Origin: Leuctra nigra | Taxonomy: Eukaryota; Arthropoda; Insecta; Plecoptera; Leuctridae | Direction: 5' to 3' | Length of the DNA stretch: 64,000 nucleotides | NCBI GenBank assembly: GCA_934045905.1 | Contig: OW203771.1 | Span: 1,488,001-1,552,000 of the forward strand | The notes under the pieces: generated by a model | What the model was told of the DNA's origin: nothing | Database searches by the model: none | The model's input: only the letters and a program-made list of their open reading frames with translations | Part shown: positions 49,833-60,593 of the stretch, one piece after another | How positions within the stretch are numbered: position 1 is the first letter of the stretch | Layout: every line of letters starts with the position of its first letter | Made by a program: the position numbers and the translations under genes

Positions 49833-50459
49833 CTATCCCCCCCTCTGAAAATTGAACAATTCGCACCCTGCTCTTGCCTCCATGTCCGACCTGACCTGCC
49901 GCTCCCACTCCTCTCTAGGTCGTCCTCTCCTTCGTCCTGGAGATGTCCACTCGTTTATCCTTTTCGGCCATCTCTCCTCTCCCATCCTTTGTACATGGCC
50001 ATTCCAAACCAGTCTCCTTTCGTTCAAGATATCCGTAACTTTGGTTTCAACCTTCATTCTTCTACTAATCTCTTCATTTCTTATATGTTCGATCCTGAAG
50101 ACTCGGCAGCTCCTTCTCAGATGATCCATTTCTACAGCTTCAAGCCTCTGCCTATCTCTCTGAGTAACTTCCCATGTCTCTGCCCCATACAATAAAATAC
50201 TCTGAACAATTGTCTCACAGCATTTTTTTTTTGTCTTTTTCCGTATCCCATCTGACCAAAGTAGTGAATTCAACCTATGAATTGCTTGTCTCGCCTGCAC
50301 AATCCTGCTGTTTATCTCATTCTTACAACTGCCTTCCCTGTCAATCACTGTTCCCAAATACCTGTACTGTCCACACCTTCCAATAATCTTCCCATTTAAA
50401 TCTAGATCTTGGCTATCTCCGTCACCAACAACCAGGTAGGTACTTTGTTTTCTCAACAT
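49833..50459 (-). pseudogene. 3' fragment of an RTE-like LINE reverse-transcriptase ORF
   Basis: 208 open residues on the minus strand. Recognisable post-RT region: YRYLGTVIDREGSCKNEI, SRIVQARQAIHRLNSLLW, ILLYGAETWEVTQRD, RLEAVEMDHLRRSCRV, LVWNGHVQRMGEERWPKRI and GRRRGRPREEWE. These motifs are typical of the C-terminus of RTE-clade and related non-LTR elements. The N-terminal reverse transcriptase and endonuclease are missing (5' truncation), so it is a dead copy, although the remaining frame is intact and thus fairly young. Confidence 0.9.
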
Positions 50460-50524
50460 TAATCTTCACATACAAATCTTCAAATACAAATATATTAATC
50501 TTCTTCATTAACATTTCCCATATT

Positions 50525-50815
50525 TTATAATTTTAATAATAATTGCAGAATTTGCAATGTTGTGCAACCAACCTGCTAATGGCGACGTATGAATGAAATT
50601 ATATTGATAAGGATTTTGATGATGAATATTAACGTTCACGATGGGATGGATGCGGAACCTGCCTAGTAGTATGGAATGGAACCTTTCCAGCATTTCCGCT
50701 GAAATAAATCACGGTAAAACTTGACAGGAATGCTGGCTTGGGAGATCGAAACCGGGACCTCCGAGCCCAAGAGAGCGGCTACTTTTGCAATCTGTTACTA
50801 ACATGTTCACAATTA
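50525..50815 (-). mobile_element. SINE, inverse copy of 41.6 kb
   Basis: On the minus strand: GGTCCCGGTTTCGATCTCCC, CTGTCAAGTTTTACCGTG, GCTGGAAAGGTTCCATTCC, CTAGGCAGGTTCCGCATCCA and an AATTATTATTAAAATTATAA end. It sits about 70 bp downstream of the MIC19 stop codon. Confidence 0.75.
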
Positions 50816-50881
50816 TCATTATCACTCCTTCCCACTAACCCCCTGGAACTATTACCTCTTGCCACTCTGCCCCTCGACGAT

Positions 50882-52024
50882 CTACGCGCTCTGCTTGATC
50901 CTGGACGTGTCGACGCACGACGTGAACGCCCGCACTACCTTGGCACACGCCAGCGTGTTGGTGGGGTTGCTGCGGTAACACTCTAGCACGCACGCCTTCA
51001 TGTCCTGGCACGGCGGGTGGTCGTTCTTCGTCCCCTTGCCAGCGAACTTCATGGCCACTTCACGCGTCGCCTTCATGTACTCCTCCTCGAGAACGCGGTT
51101 CACGTCCCGGTGATTCTCCTGCAGCTGAGGGGACATAGACGTTAGATGACGAGAAGAACACGTTACTAGTAGTAGGGGTGGGAACATCCCTGAATTAGAG
51201 TAACCGTTTAATGCTCTCAAAGCACTTGAAACTTTAAACAGCACTTTATAATAATATGAAAGGTTTAATATCTATCAATGCTTAGGTAGGAACGTTAACA
51301 CATACCTAGGTAGGTAGTTAAATAACATTTTTAAACGTCCCAGCCCAACCTAGGTAGGTACTAGTAGCGCTGTAATGTTTGCACATACCTAGATAAACAT
51401 TTAAATGTCAATGTTTAGAGAATTTGAGATCAAGCTGCAGCAGCAAAAAGGAAAGTGCAGGCTTTAGGTTTGTTCGTTTGCTGCCGAAACCTGTAAAACT
51501 GGGAATAATGCTGCACAGGATGAAGGAACGATGTCAGAACAGTTGGAAGCAAACTGCACTGGCTCAGAAAAGCTTTTCCCCTTCAAATCGAGCAAAGCAC
51601 ATACTAGTTCTGTTGTTAGGATAAAGCCCTAAAAAGTTTGAACTGTCAGTGACAGTGAAAGAACTGTGAGATGTCGATCAATTTAGAAAGCCCGAGAGGA
51701 TAAAACTTCTGACAAGTTTACCTTATTTAACCGCTGCTCCCAATACTGGTCGTTCTTCTTAAGCTCATTGTCCTTATCTTGTAATATCTGAAGAGAAGTG
51801 ACTGGAGGTGCGATGTATTGCTGCTGCTGTTGTGATACAGGTAGAGGTGGTGGAGCTGCATATGTTTGAGAGGTTTGAGACGGTGATTTTCTGGCATCCT
51901 CAGTTGATTCTTGTTGGACCCCTCCTTTTATACGTTCCACTACAGAATCAGACACCTTTATAACACCGGTTTTATCATCGTTAGGTATGATAAGTCTTCT
52001 AGTATTACTCTGGCCTGCACCCAT
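50882..52024 (-). CDS. CHCHD3: MICOS complex subunit MIC19 (CHCHD3/CHCHD6 family)
   Basis: Inner-membrane-associated mitochondrial protein of the intermembrane space that links MIC60 to the MICOS complex at crista junctions. Minus strand, two coding exons: 51,722-52,024 (101 codons, donor GTAAAC, phase 0) and 50,882-51,124 (80 codons plus stop, acceptor CCCCTCAG). 181 residues. It starts MGAGQS, with Gly2 as an N-myristoylation site as in CHCHD3. The N-terminal DUF737 region has RLIIPNDDKTGVIKVSDSVV, then a Pro/Gln-rich linker with a QQQQQ run. A coiled-coil (LQDKDNELKKNDQYWEQRLN into LQENHRDVNRVLEEEY) spans the exon junction. The C-terminal CHCH domain has two Cx9C pairs (CQDMKACVLEC and CAKVVRAFTSC), with one extra Cys in the first. 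It is shorter than human CHCHD3 (227 aa), mostly in the middle helix. A repeat with an 18-bp palindrome lies about 180 bp upstream of the start. Confidence 0.95.
51125..51721 (-). other. MIC19 intron
   Basis: 597-bp GT-AG intron. It contains TAGGTAGGTA-type short repeats (51,280-51,370). Nothing else is seen. Confidence 0.7.
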
Positions 52025-52202
52025 GATGAAAGTCGGAGTTGTTTAAAGACTTTTTGATCACTTTTTACAAAATACCTGCAGAAAACTAACCTCTCTTTAC
52101 AATTACGTGTGTGACGGCAACACTAGCACTTCGCGCGGCGTAAAATGTAACTACCAATGCAGTTCTTGGATTGTGCTGCGACCTCTCGAACATGCGGTAA
52201 CT

Positions 52203-52440
52203 AATCTAGTGGAGCGGTCGCTCCACCCAGCCAAGTCGTACCGTACACTCACACTCACTCAACATACCGTAAATGCCTAATAAACTGAGGAGCAGACCAA
52301 CCACTTTTACTGTAAGCAACAACATGGCATTTTCGGCCTACTGGATCATAAAATTGGAAAATCTCACATTGTTGTGAAATATCTTAATTTCGAGCTATGG
52401 CCCACCCCACTCCATATACTAAATTTGGGAACAATAGGTT
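52203..52440 (+). repeat. dispersed repeat with 18-bp palindrome, upstream of MIC19
   Basis: CTAGTGGAGCGGTCGCTCCA, CCAAGTCGTAC, TCGGCCTACTGGATCATAAA and GAGCTATGGCCCACCCCAC in the same order as 8128-8345. It lies where the MIC19 promoter might be, about 180-415 bp upstream of the start codon. Confidence 0.75.
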
Positions 52441-53620
52441 ATGCCATTTGCGTGCTAGAGGGCCGTGAAAACAGTGAAATTACACCCCTTTTAAGGAGGG
52501 ATAAGTGATATAATCACGGTCTTCTGGAAATTTCTACAAATTTGCAAAGAATTTCGAATTTCTAGAAGGCCGTTTTACCATGGCAACACAATTATACATG
52601 TAAAACTGCACTTTTCAGATGGAAAAACGTAAAAATAAAGCAGTAAAACCCTCGTAGCTCGGTAAAACGTCCACGAAGGTATACATTTAAAAATGAAATA
52701 ATAAAATATTGCAACTGATACACGCTATAGTAGTTTTTCAAAAAATTCTATACGTGGGAAAGCAGCCAAATACGCTTTTAAAAATATCAGCATTACTTTT
52801 TCCGTATGGTCGCAATGTTAAACTGAGAAAATATCTGTAACTTTGAAGCGATATATCTCGAAAATTAGTTCACGTTGACCACTTTTTCTCGCCATATTAT
52901 GATGCAGAACATAAAAATCTATTTATATGTGAAATTTGAACGATTTCTATTCATAAGTGAAATTCGGAGATCCCTCCTTAAAACCTATCTGATGATGATG
53001 ATATCAGGAAACACCGCTATCATCGCCACAGCCTAAACGGCTTAGCCGATCGATCTGAAATTTTTACCACATGTGCACTTTTGGCGTCTGAGGTGCCTTT
53101 TTATAAAACCATCCGGTAGTCGCCATTTTGAAACCGGAAGTGACGTCATATCTCGAAAACGGCTCAACCGATCGGAATGAAACTAGCGCCAAATGATTCA
53201 GACGGTCGTCTATATGGAATATCAATAGTTAAAGTAGAGATGTACTATTACCAAAACCGGAAATGACGTCATGAAAATGAAGAACTAGATTTAAATGACC
53301 TCTTACTACAATAACCACATATTCAGAAGGCTTATAATGATACATTACATTTATAGAAATAAATTCTAGGTAGCAGTTATTTCAGTCGCCATTTTGAAAA
53401 CCGGAAGTGATACCATATCTCGAAAACGGCTGGACTGATTGGAACGAAGCTTTCGCAATTCTTCATGGAATATCACTTTAAGCTTAGGTATATTGAGCAC
53501 CAAAACACAATTTTTCGTATTAACCAATTCGGAAATGGCGTATTTTTTAAAAGTATTTAGTCATTGTTGCTCCGATGTGTGTTACAAGTTGTGTAAATAA
53601 ACTAAAAAAATAAGTGATAT
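52441..53620. repeat. repeat-rich intergenic DNA
   Basis: 52,797-52,980 is an inverted match of 17,644-17,835. From 53,000 to 53,470 there is a diverged direct repeat, each copy having GCCATTTTGAAA, CCGGAAGTGA and ATATCTCGAAAACGGCT (about 53,122 and 53,389). No gene. Confidence 0.65.
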
Positions 53621-54019
53621 CCCCATAAAAAAACACTCCGTGTAAAAATACCAGCCAAGTCTCTTCAACTATAAAAAAATAGAAGAAATCTAAAAATTCA
53701 GCACTGAAAAGTAGTGATATCAAAAAATGAGCCAAGTCAAAACTTAATTTTAAAAACCAAAATATACTTGGCGCATCGTTTTTAAGGGCATTGTAGGTAT
53801 ATTATATATATTTAGGTACATTTGATTTTTGCCATATGCTTCTATACTATTTATATACACGATGCGCCAAGTATATTTTGGTTTTTAAAATTAAGTTTTG
53901 ACTTGGCTCATTTTTTGATATCACTACTTTTCAGTGCTGAATTTTTAGATATCTTCTATTTTTTTTATAGTTGAAGAGACTTGGCTGGTATTTTTACACG
54001 GAGTGTTTTTTTTATGGGG
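53621..54019. mobile_element. 399-bp palindromic element with ~165-bp arms
   Basis: CCCCATAAAAAAACACTCCG, TACCAGCCAAGTCTCTTCAA, AAAAATGAGCCAAGTCAAAA and AACCAAAATATACTTGGCGC on the left are all matched in inverse on the right, around a loop near 53,790-53,850. No coding capacity. Confidence 0.93.
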
Positions 54020-54820
54020 TTATTATTTACAGGGAAATTTTAAACAGTTCAAAAGTACTTATTATATTTTCGGGATAAGGTTACACATGTCATTTAATTA
54101 CAGGTTTGATTACTTTTAAATTGTTGGATCGTGATTGGAAATAGAAATGTTACTAAAATAAAAAAAATTGCCTCAAGCTGAGTTTACAGCACTATAATAA
54201 ACTATAATAAACTAATCGGAAATTATATTTATACAAATAATAACATATTTATAATATAAATCTCATTTAATATACTTTATTGTTTTACAATAGACAAATG
54301 CTAAAATGATTGATATTGTTAGAATCTATAGATAAAATAGGTAAAAACTAGAGATTATACTTGTAATTGTATTATATATTGTTATATTATATTATTATAT
54401 AATGATAATGATTGTTATTGTTAGAATCTATAGATAAAATAGGTAAAAACTAGAGATTATACTTGTAATTGTATTATATATTGTTATATTATATTATTAT
54501 ATTATATTGTTTCAAAACAATATATTTTCTTAATTGATAAGCTACATATTAATAAGAAATGTAGGTAGGTACATCCTAGCAACATTGAAATAAAGTCAAC
54601 CTTTTTGACTTGCGGGCCAATAATATAATAATTGGCAAATTATTATTCGTATTAATGTACGAATTTGCATTTGTTGGCGGGCCGCATTTATTTAAAAAAA
54701 ATCAATAATGCTCACGTGATAAGATATTTTCATTTATTTGAAACGTTAAAATTTATTTTTATTTAATAGTCCAGTAATTTTGTGATTATACCCACCACTA
54801 ATTGCACAGAAGGTTTCAAT
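54020..54820. repeat. AT-rich DNA with a 102-bp tandem duplication
   Basis: 'GTTAGAATCTATAGATAAAA' to 'TTATATTATATTATTATAT' is present twice, starting at 54,318 and 54,420, practically identical. The rest is AT-rich without a gene. Confidence 0.85.
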
Positions 54821-55372
54821 ACATGAATCGATTCAAAAAAATTTCCTCTACAACATATCCAAAATCCTTCCGAATCCGAGTGCCGGAAGTACTTTTTAAG
54901 TTAATTTCCCATGTTAATTTCATCTTCCAAAAAAAAATTTTTTTCATGTAACTCCGATTTTGACGAAACTTGGCAGAATTGTTCACCATCCTAAATAAAC
55001 ACAAATAGCTCTCTTAGCGTTTTCCTCTAAATCTCATCGTTTGGGAATGGCTCATTGAAAAGCAATATTTTTGTCAGTTTTCGACGATTTTAGGCCACTT
55101 TGAGTGTAATTTGACGTTTTGCGAGGTCCATATTTCCCAAATGATGAGATTTAGAGGAAAGTGCTTAGAGAGCTATTTGTGTTCATTTAGGATGGTGAAC
55201 AATTCTGCAAAATTTCGTTAAAATCAGAGTTACATGAAAACATTTTTTTTTTTGGAGGATGGAATTAACATGGGAAATTAACTTAAAACGTGATTAAAAA
55301 GTACTTCCGGCTCTCGGATTCGGGAGGATTTTGGATATGTTGTAGAGGGCATTTTTCTGAATCAATTCATGT
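54821..55372. mobile_element. 552-bp palindromic element
   Basis: ACATGAATCGATTCA at the left faces TGAATCAATTCATGT at the right. Inside, CTACAACATATCCAAAATCC, AGTGCCGGAAGTACTTTTTA, GTTCACCATCCTAAAT and TTTCCTCTAAATCTCATC all have inverse partners. Arms are about 230 bp. Confidence 0.92.
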
Positions 55373-55760
55373 ACCCAGGTAACACGGGAGGTCCTATGGA
55401 GGTCCTGAATTTAGGAAGATCCCTCGCAGAGAGGGAGATCCTAATGTGATGTACTATGGACCTCCATAGGACCTCGCAAATTGGGAGGTAAAGACAAATT
55501 TCAGAGCAGCCATTTTATCCTTTTTTGGGATATCCATGGGACCTCCATACAGTATTAGTTCATGCTCCATAGGACCTCGCAAATTGGGAGGTAAAGACAG
55601 ATGTCAGAGCGGCCATTTTATCCTTTTTTGGGATATCCATGGGACCTCCATAGGACCTCGCAAATTGGGAGGTTAAGACAAATGTCAGAGCGGCCATTTT
55701 ATCCTTTTTGCGATATCCATGGGATATCCATGGGAGCATCCTCCATGCGATGCGATAGGG
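55373..55760. repeat. imperfect tandem repeat around GGACCTCGCAAATTGGGAGG
   Basis: Three units (about 55,468, 55,571 and 55,652) share GGACCTCGCAAATTGGGAGG, CAGAGCAGCCATTTTATCC (or CAGAGCGGCC) and GGATATCCATGGGACCTCCA. A related 'GGAGGTTTTGCGAGGTACTA' sequence in 57,210-57,290 may be the other end of the same element. The open frame across it is not a gene. Confidence 0.7.
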
Positions 55761-56298
55761 TGGCAACCAGAGTCATTTAACATTAGTTTAATGAAATAAA
55801 TACTATTACGTGTGTAAACAGATTTACGGATTGTAATTTCGATTGGTTGTTTTGTCATATTTATCGTGCTTTGTGGTGCAATTTTTTATGCTATATGGGG
55901 TAAAATTTGTAACAAAGTGACACGGTCACACTGATTTGACTAGGTATAGTGGAAAGAAATACATTTCCTGTCATGCACTCTGCACAAACTAACATTCTTG
56001 AGTAGCTGCGAAAATTATTACCGCGATATTATATTTATCTCCAATCATCGAAAGAATCTGCACTTCAAATGTAAGTATTATATACTTTTATTACAAGGTG
56101 GATTACTTTTATTATATCTATTAATCGGAGGAAAGTTTTAGGCTATTATGCATTACTGCGTGATCAGTATTTTACCGTGTTTTTCTCATTATCTTTTGCA
56201 GACGAAATCCGCATTGAGATGACTGAATCGGACTGAATGAATGCGCCAAGACCCCAAGAAGGTGTTTTTTAAAGGAAATTAATGATTATCATTCAATA
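55761..56298. other. gene-free DNA
   Basis: Nothing supported. Confidence 0.35.
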
Positions 56299-56481
56299 GA
56301 CCGATTTAAAAATTATCTAGGTGGCTCTGCTTTTCAAAAAATTTCACATGCAGTTTGGTTTTCCATATATCTATTGGTGTTTTACAACAATGGATAAAAG
56401 CACCAACAGATATATGGAAAACCAAACTGTATGTGAAATTTTTTGAAAAGCAGAGCCACCTAGATAATTTTTTAGTGGGTC
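56299..56481. mobile_element. 183-bp palindromic TA-flanked MITE, second copy
   Basis: GACCGATTTAAAAATTATCT... and inverse, flanked by TA at 56,297-56,298 and 56,482-56,483; the same length as 47,288-47,470. Confidence 0.92.
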
Positions 56482-57774
56482 TATTTCTTTGATTTATTTA
56501 ATAAATAATTGTTATGAATTTTCATTTTATAATTGACCAATGAAGGTGGGAGTTTCCTTATGAAAAACAAAGGTATTACCATGGTAACTCCAGGGTGATT
56601 AGAAAAATAACAACTTTTCAATCAAACAAATGAAATTCAAAAAGATCAAATAATTTAGCTCACACGTGTTAAATAGTTTAATTTAGCCCTTGAAATAGTA
56701 TAATCAATATATTTAAACTAATATAAATCATGTTTGATGATATGCTGGACAAATATTACAGTGGTACAACGAAACAAATTATATTTTCTCGGGTATGTTG
56801 CCAAAGCGTTTTACATTTTAATGGCTTCTGTCACTGGATTGTTTCGTCAACTTAAAAAGGTCCTTCCTCTCTTATGATAAGTTAATTGAGACTGAATAAG
56901 ATTCAAGTAGATAGTTTAAAGCATTGCTAATATTAATGGCAATTTGTAGATTGTAAAACTGTTAAATTCTGTAAGTAACAGCTGTTAGCTGGTAACTGAC
57001 AGTTGTTATCTGTCAGTGACCAAACATTCACTTTTGTTTTATGACGTAGTGGGGGGTGGAGATCTACATTCGTCAATTGCATACCCTCCTTCTAAAAAAG
57101 GAATAAAAATCCCAATAAAGGAGAATGAATTCTCACAATGTGCGAGCTTCGATCTCGCAGTGCGATGTCCCAGGGATATCGCGTGGAGTGACAAAAGGCA
57201 GGCAATAGGAGGCGTATGGAAGGATTTTGGGAGGTTTTGCGAGGTACTATGGATGTCCCTCTCAAAAAGGCAGGAGCTCCTATGAGAGCCACAGGATTCT
57301 ATTAAAATGCGTTTTCATTGAAAAATCGTCAAATTTGTGTCGATTTAATACACATTTTCTCCAAAATTTGAGGTTATACAATTTTGAAAATTATTCCATT
57401 TAAAAGCCAGTAAAATTCCGCTGGATATAACATATTGTGTAAGTTCGTCAGGCTTCTGAATGTGTAGCAACAAATGTTTAAAGTTGATATTTCCATTCAT
57501 TGGGTTGACTTGAGCAGAGTATTGAAAGACCGGGCCTAAATTTGGCAGACAAATTAACAGTTAAAAATCAAATATACCGCAAATAAAACGCACAATTGGA
57601 GAGACACCACTCTGATAAATGTATTATTTTTCTATTTGCAAAGAAGGTAATACAAATTTGGTAAAAAAAAATTGTTTTATTATTATATTATATTTATATT
57701 AAAATTATATATTTTTTTTATTTGGTACAAATTTGAATTTGGTAATACAAACATGACATGACCTGACTGTCTGA
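56482..57774. other. gene-free DNA
   Basis: No host gene. 57,000-57,295 has an open frame on both strands within repeat-like sequence related to 55.4-55.7 kb. Confidence 0.4.
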
Positions 57775-58080
57775 CATGACGAATGCTCAAGTGCACGAGC
57801 ACAATACTAGATTTAAGTGTGACTTTAATGTAGCTAAGCATAGGCTCGCTTCATTTGAAAATGGGCCTACTTACATGAGGTGTAAACTTTTTAATGTTTT
57901 ACATAAATACCGCAAAGTTTTGAGTTTAATTGATAAAGACAAATTTTAAATAGTGTTAAGGAAATGTCTTATGGAAAAATGTTTTATTCTGTTTGTAGTT
58001 GTGATTTTGTGTTTTGACGTGACAAATGTTATGTATGTAACCAATCTAGTCAAAATAAATAAATGAATAAATAAATAAAT
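57775..58080 (+). pseudogene. 3' terminal fragment of a Jockey-like LINE
   Basis: One frame reads HEHNTRFKCDFNVAKHRLAS, FENGPTYMRCKLFNVLHKYR and VLSLIDKDKF then stop. This resembles the extreme C-terminus of Jockey/CR1-type ORF2 ('...TRNRN...FYNKLP...'). It is followed by an AT-rich 3' region ending in an AATAAATAAATGAATAAATA tail at about 58,055-58,080. Truncated at its 5' end. Confidence 0.6.
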
Positions 58081-58686
58081 TTATAATAATTAGAATACTG
58101 ACGGGGCTAGGGTCCCTTTTTTAAAATAACTCACCAAATATTTAAGTTATCCATCCTGAAAAATATATACTGAAAACATTATTCAATTTCACTTTCATTT
58201 ACCGACAAAACAGTGTTATCAATTTTAAAAGATTCATCTATAATGCACTTTATAATTATCTTTTAAGTAATAAGAACCATTCTCTTATGTTAAAAATGTC
58301 CAGTCAAGTCAGAAGAGGACGGATGAACTTATTGCAATTTTTAACTTTTTGAAAACGCTTGATGACAGTGATAGTATCGAAATGGGAATTCCACGTGGAA
58401 GATGGTGGGATGATGAAGAGAAGTGGGGGGATGTATTGATGACGCAAGAGTAAGAGAGCTAGAATGAAGATTGTGAAGAGCAGAAGGATAAAGATGCGAC
58501 AGAACTGGCCAAGTGGCATCAATATTATAGTATTAGTTCTTTTAAACTGATTATGTAACTGGAAGAAAAGAGAATGCAAATAAATAATTATTATTTGTTA
58601 AAATATTTCTCGTTTGAATTTGACTTCTGTGTCATACGAGATCAAAAGACGTCGATAATTCAATGAAATTCCAATGTTTAACTTAC
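58081..58686. other. intron of the LDLa gene or intergenic
   Basis: Downstream (minus-strand sense) of the LDLa exon donor. No further LDLa exon is recognised here. Confidence 0.45.
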
Positions 58687-60593
58687 TGCAGTTTTTCTCG
58701 TCGCTGCCATCCTCACAGTCGACTTTTCCATCGCACACGCCTGGTGGCAAGACGCAGTACTTGTCGGCGCATGGAAGTCGAGTCGGATCACAGTGTGGTC
58801 GGCATGACGCAGGTATTTCATCGCTGCCGTCATGACAGGATTTGACTCCATCACACAGTTTACTCAGCGGAACACATCTCTTGTCTTTGCATTGAAACTG
58901 ATCAGCATTACAAGTGTAGTTACAAGTATCAGGCTCATCGCTGCCATCACTACAGTCCTTGTCTACATTACACAGCTTACTCAGCGGAACACATCTCTTG
59001 TCGTTGCATTTAAACTGATCAGCTTTACAAGTGTAGTTACAAGTATCAGGCTCATCGCTGCCGTCGCGACAGTCCTTGTCTACATCACACAGGTAACTCA
59101 GCGGAACACATCTCTTGTCTTTGCATTGAAACTGATCAGCTTTACAAGTGTAGTTACAAGTATCAGGCTCATCGCTGCCATCACCACAGTCCTTGTCTCC
59201 ATCACACAGTTTACTCAGCGGAACACATCTCTTGTCTTTGCATTGAAACTGATCAGCATTACAAGTGTAGTTACAAGTATCAGGCTCATCGCTGCCATCA
59301 CCACAGTCCTTGTCTCCATCACACAGGTAACTCAGCGGAACACATCTCTTGTCATTGCATTTAAACTGATCAGCTTTACAAGTGTAGTTACAAGTATCAG
59401 GCTCATCGCTGCCATCACCACAGTCCTTGTCTCCATCACACAGTTTACTCAGCGGAACACATCTCTTGTCTTTGCATTGAAACTGATCAGCATTACAAGT
59501 GTAGTTACAAGTATCAGGCTCATCGCTGCCATCACCACAGTCCTTGTCTCCATCACACAGGTAACTCAGCGGAACACATCTCTTGTCATTGCATTTAAAC
59601 TGATCAGCTTTACAAGTGTAGTTACAAGTATCAGGCTCATCGCTGCCATCACCACAGTCCTTGTCTCCATCACACAGTTTACTCAGCGGAACACATCTCT
59701 TGTCTTTGCATTGAAACTGATCAGCATTACAAGTGTAGTTACAAGTATCAGGCTCATCGCTGCCATCACCACAGTCCTTGTCTCCATCACACAGGTAACT
59801 CAGCGGAACACATCTCTTGTCATTGCATTTAAACTGATCAGCTTTACAAGTGTAGTTACAAGTATCAGGCTCATCGCTGCCATCACCACAGTCCTTGTCT
59901 CCATCACACAGTTTACTCAGCGGAACACATCTCTTGTCTTTACATTGAAACTGATCAGCATTACACGAACGTCTAATTGTAGAGTTCATCAATGCCGTGA
60001 TTGGCCGAGAGCATACAAGCTGCTCCACCCACAGTGCGGGAATGAAGGTGGAAGTTATTTCCAAAGGTAATTTAACTTTTCTGGCAAAAATTAATGCTGG
60101 GCAACCTTAAAAAAAAAACTCTATGGGTGGGCAAACTCAAACTTGCGGGAATTCGAAATAAAAAAGGGACGACCCGAGCGGTAACCGAACCCGGGATCAT
60201 CGCATACCAGCGCAGCATCTTTCCACGGCGCTACAGTGGCTAGTTCTCGACGCTTTTAGTGTACATAACCCATAAGCACACATAAGCCAAGTATACAAGA
60301 TGCGCGCGCACGTGATGAACTCTATCGTTAGACGCTCGTAGCATTACAAGTGTAGTTACAAGTATCAGGCTCATCGCTGCGATCATAACAGTCGTTGTCT
60401 CCATTACACAGCCACATCCGATGAATACATCTCTTGTTGTTGCAGGTGAACTGCCATGACTCACAGCTGTCTGAGCAGCCGAGCTCATAAGAGGCGTCGT
60501 CGCAGTCCGACACTTTGTTACAAGCAGAGCTCCAAGGAACACATTGGCCGCTGTGACATCGGAGCTCATTGCGATCGCCACAGTATCGACCAG
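58687..60593 (-). CDS. LDL-receptor class A repeat exon of a larger protein, interrupted by an insertion
   Basis: Minus strand. Acceptor TTTCCCCAG before 60,593 and donor GTAAGT after 58,687. Removing the 375-bp insertion and one 8-bp duplicate leaves 1,524 nt (508 codons), a symmetrical phase 1-1 exon as usual for LDLa modules. 5' part (60,593-60,340): two divergent modules, CGDRNELRCHSGQCVPWSSA and CESWQFTCNNKRCIHRMWLC. 3' part: ten near-identical modules alternating two types, CNADQFQCKDKRCVPLSKLC and CKADQFKCNDKRCVPLSYLC, then a final divergent module (CADKYCVLPPGVCDGKVDCE). Each has six Cys and the calcium-cage DGSDE. Such modules bind lipoproteins or other ligands extracellularly. Other exons (signal peptide, further domains) are outside or unseen. 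As assembled, the frame ends in a stop inside the insertion, so this allele may be broken; a 488-aa frame starting in the insertion is an artefact. Confidence 0.88.
59965..60339. mobile_element. 375-bp insertion with TIRs and 8-bp TSD AGCATTAC inside the LDLa exon
   Basis: Left ACGAACGTCTAATTGTAGAG and right, read inversely, ACGAGCGTCTAACGATAGAG form ~27-bp imperfect TIRs. AGCATTAC is duplicated at 59,957-59,964 and 60,340-60,347. Inside, about 60,165-60,235, a minus-strand GATCCCGGGTTCGGTTACC with an upstream A-box-like part looks like a tRNA-derived SINE head. hAT-like by its duplication length; the family is otherwise unknown. Confidence 0.88.

Noticed and set aside
58832..60070. 412-codon open frame on the plus strand
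   Set aside because: It is the exact antisense of the LDLa array. Its repetitive Ile/Thr/Val content follows from the complement of the LDLa codons, and it has no independent coding signature.
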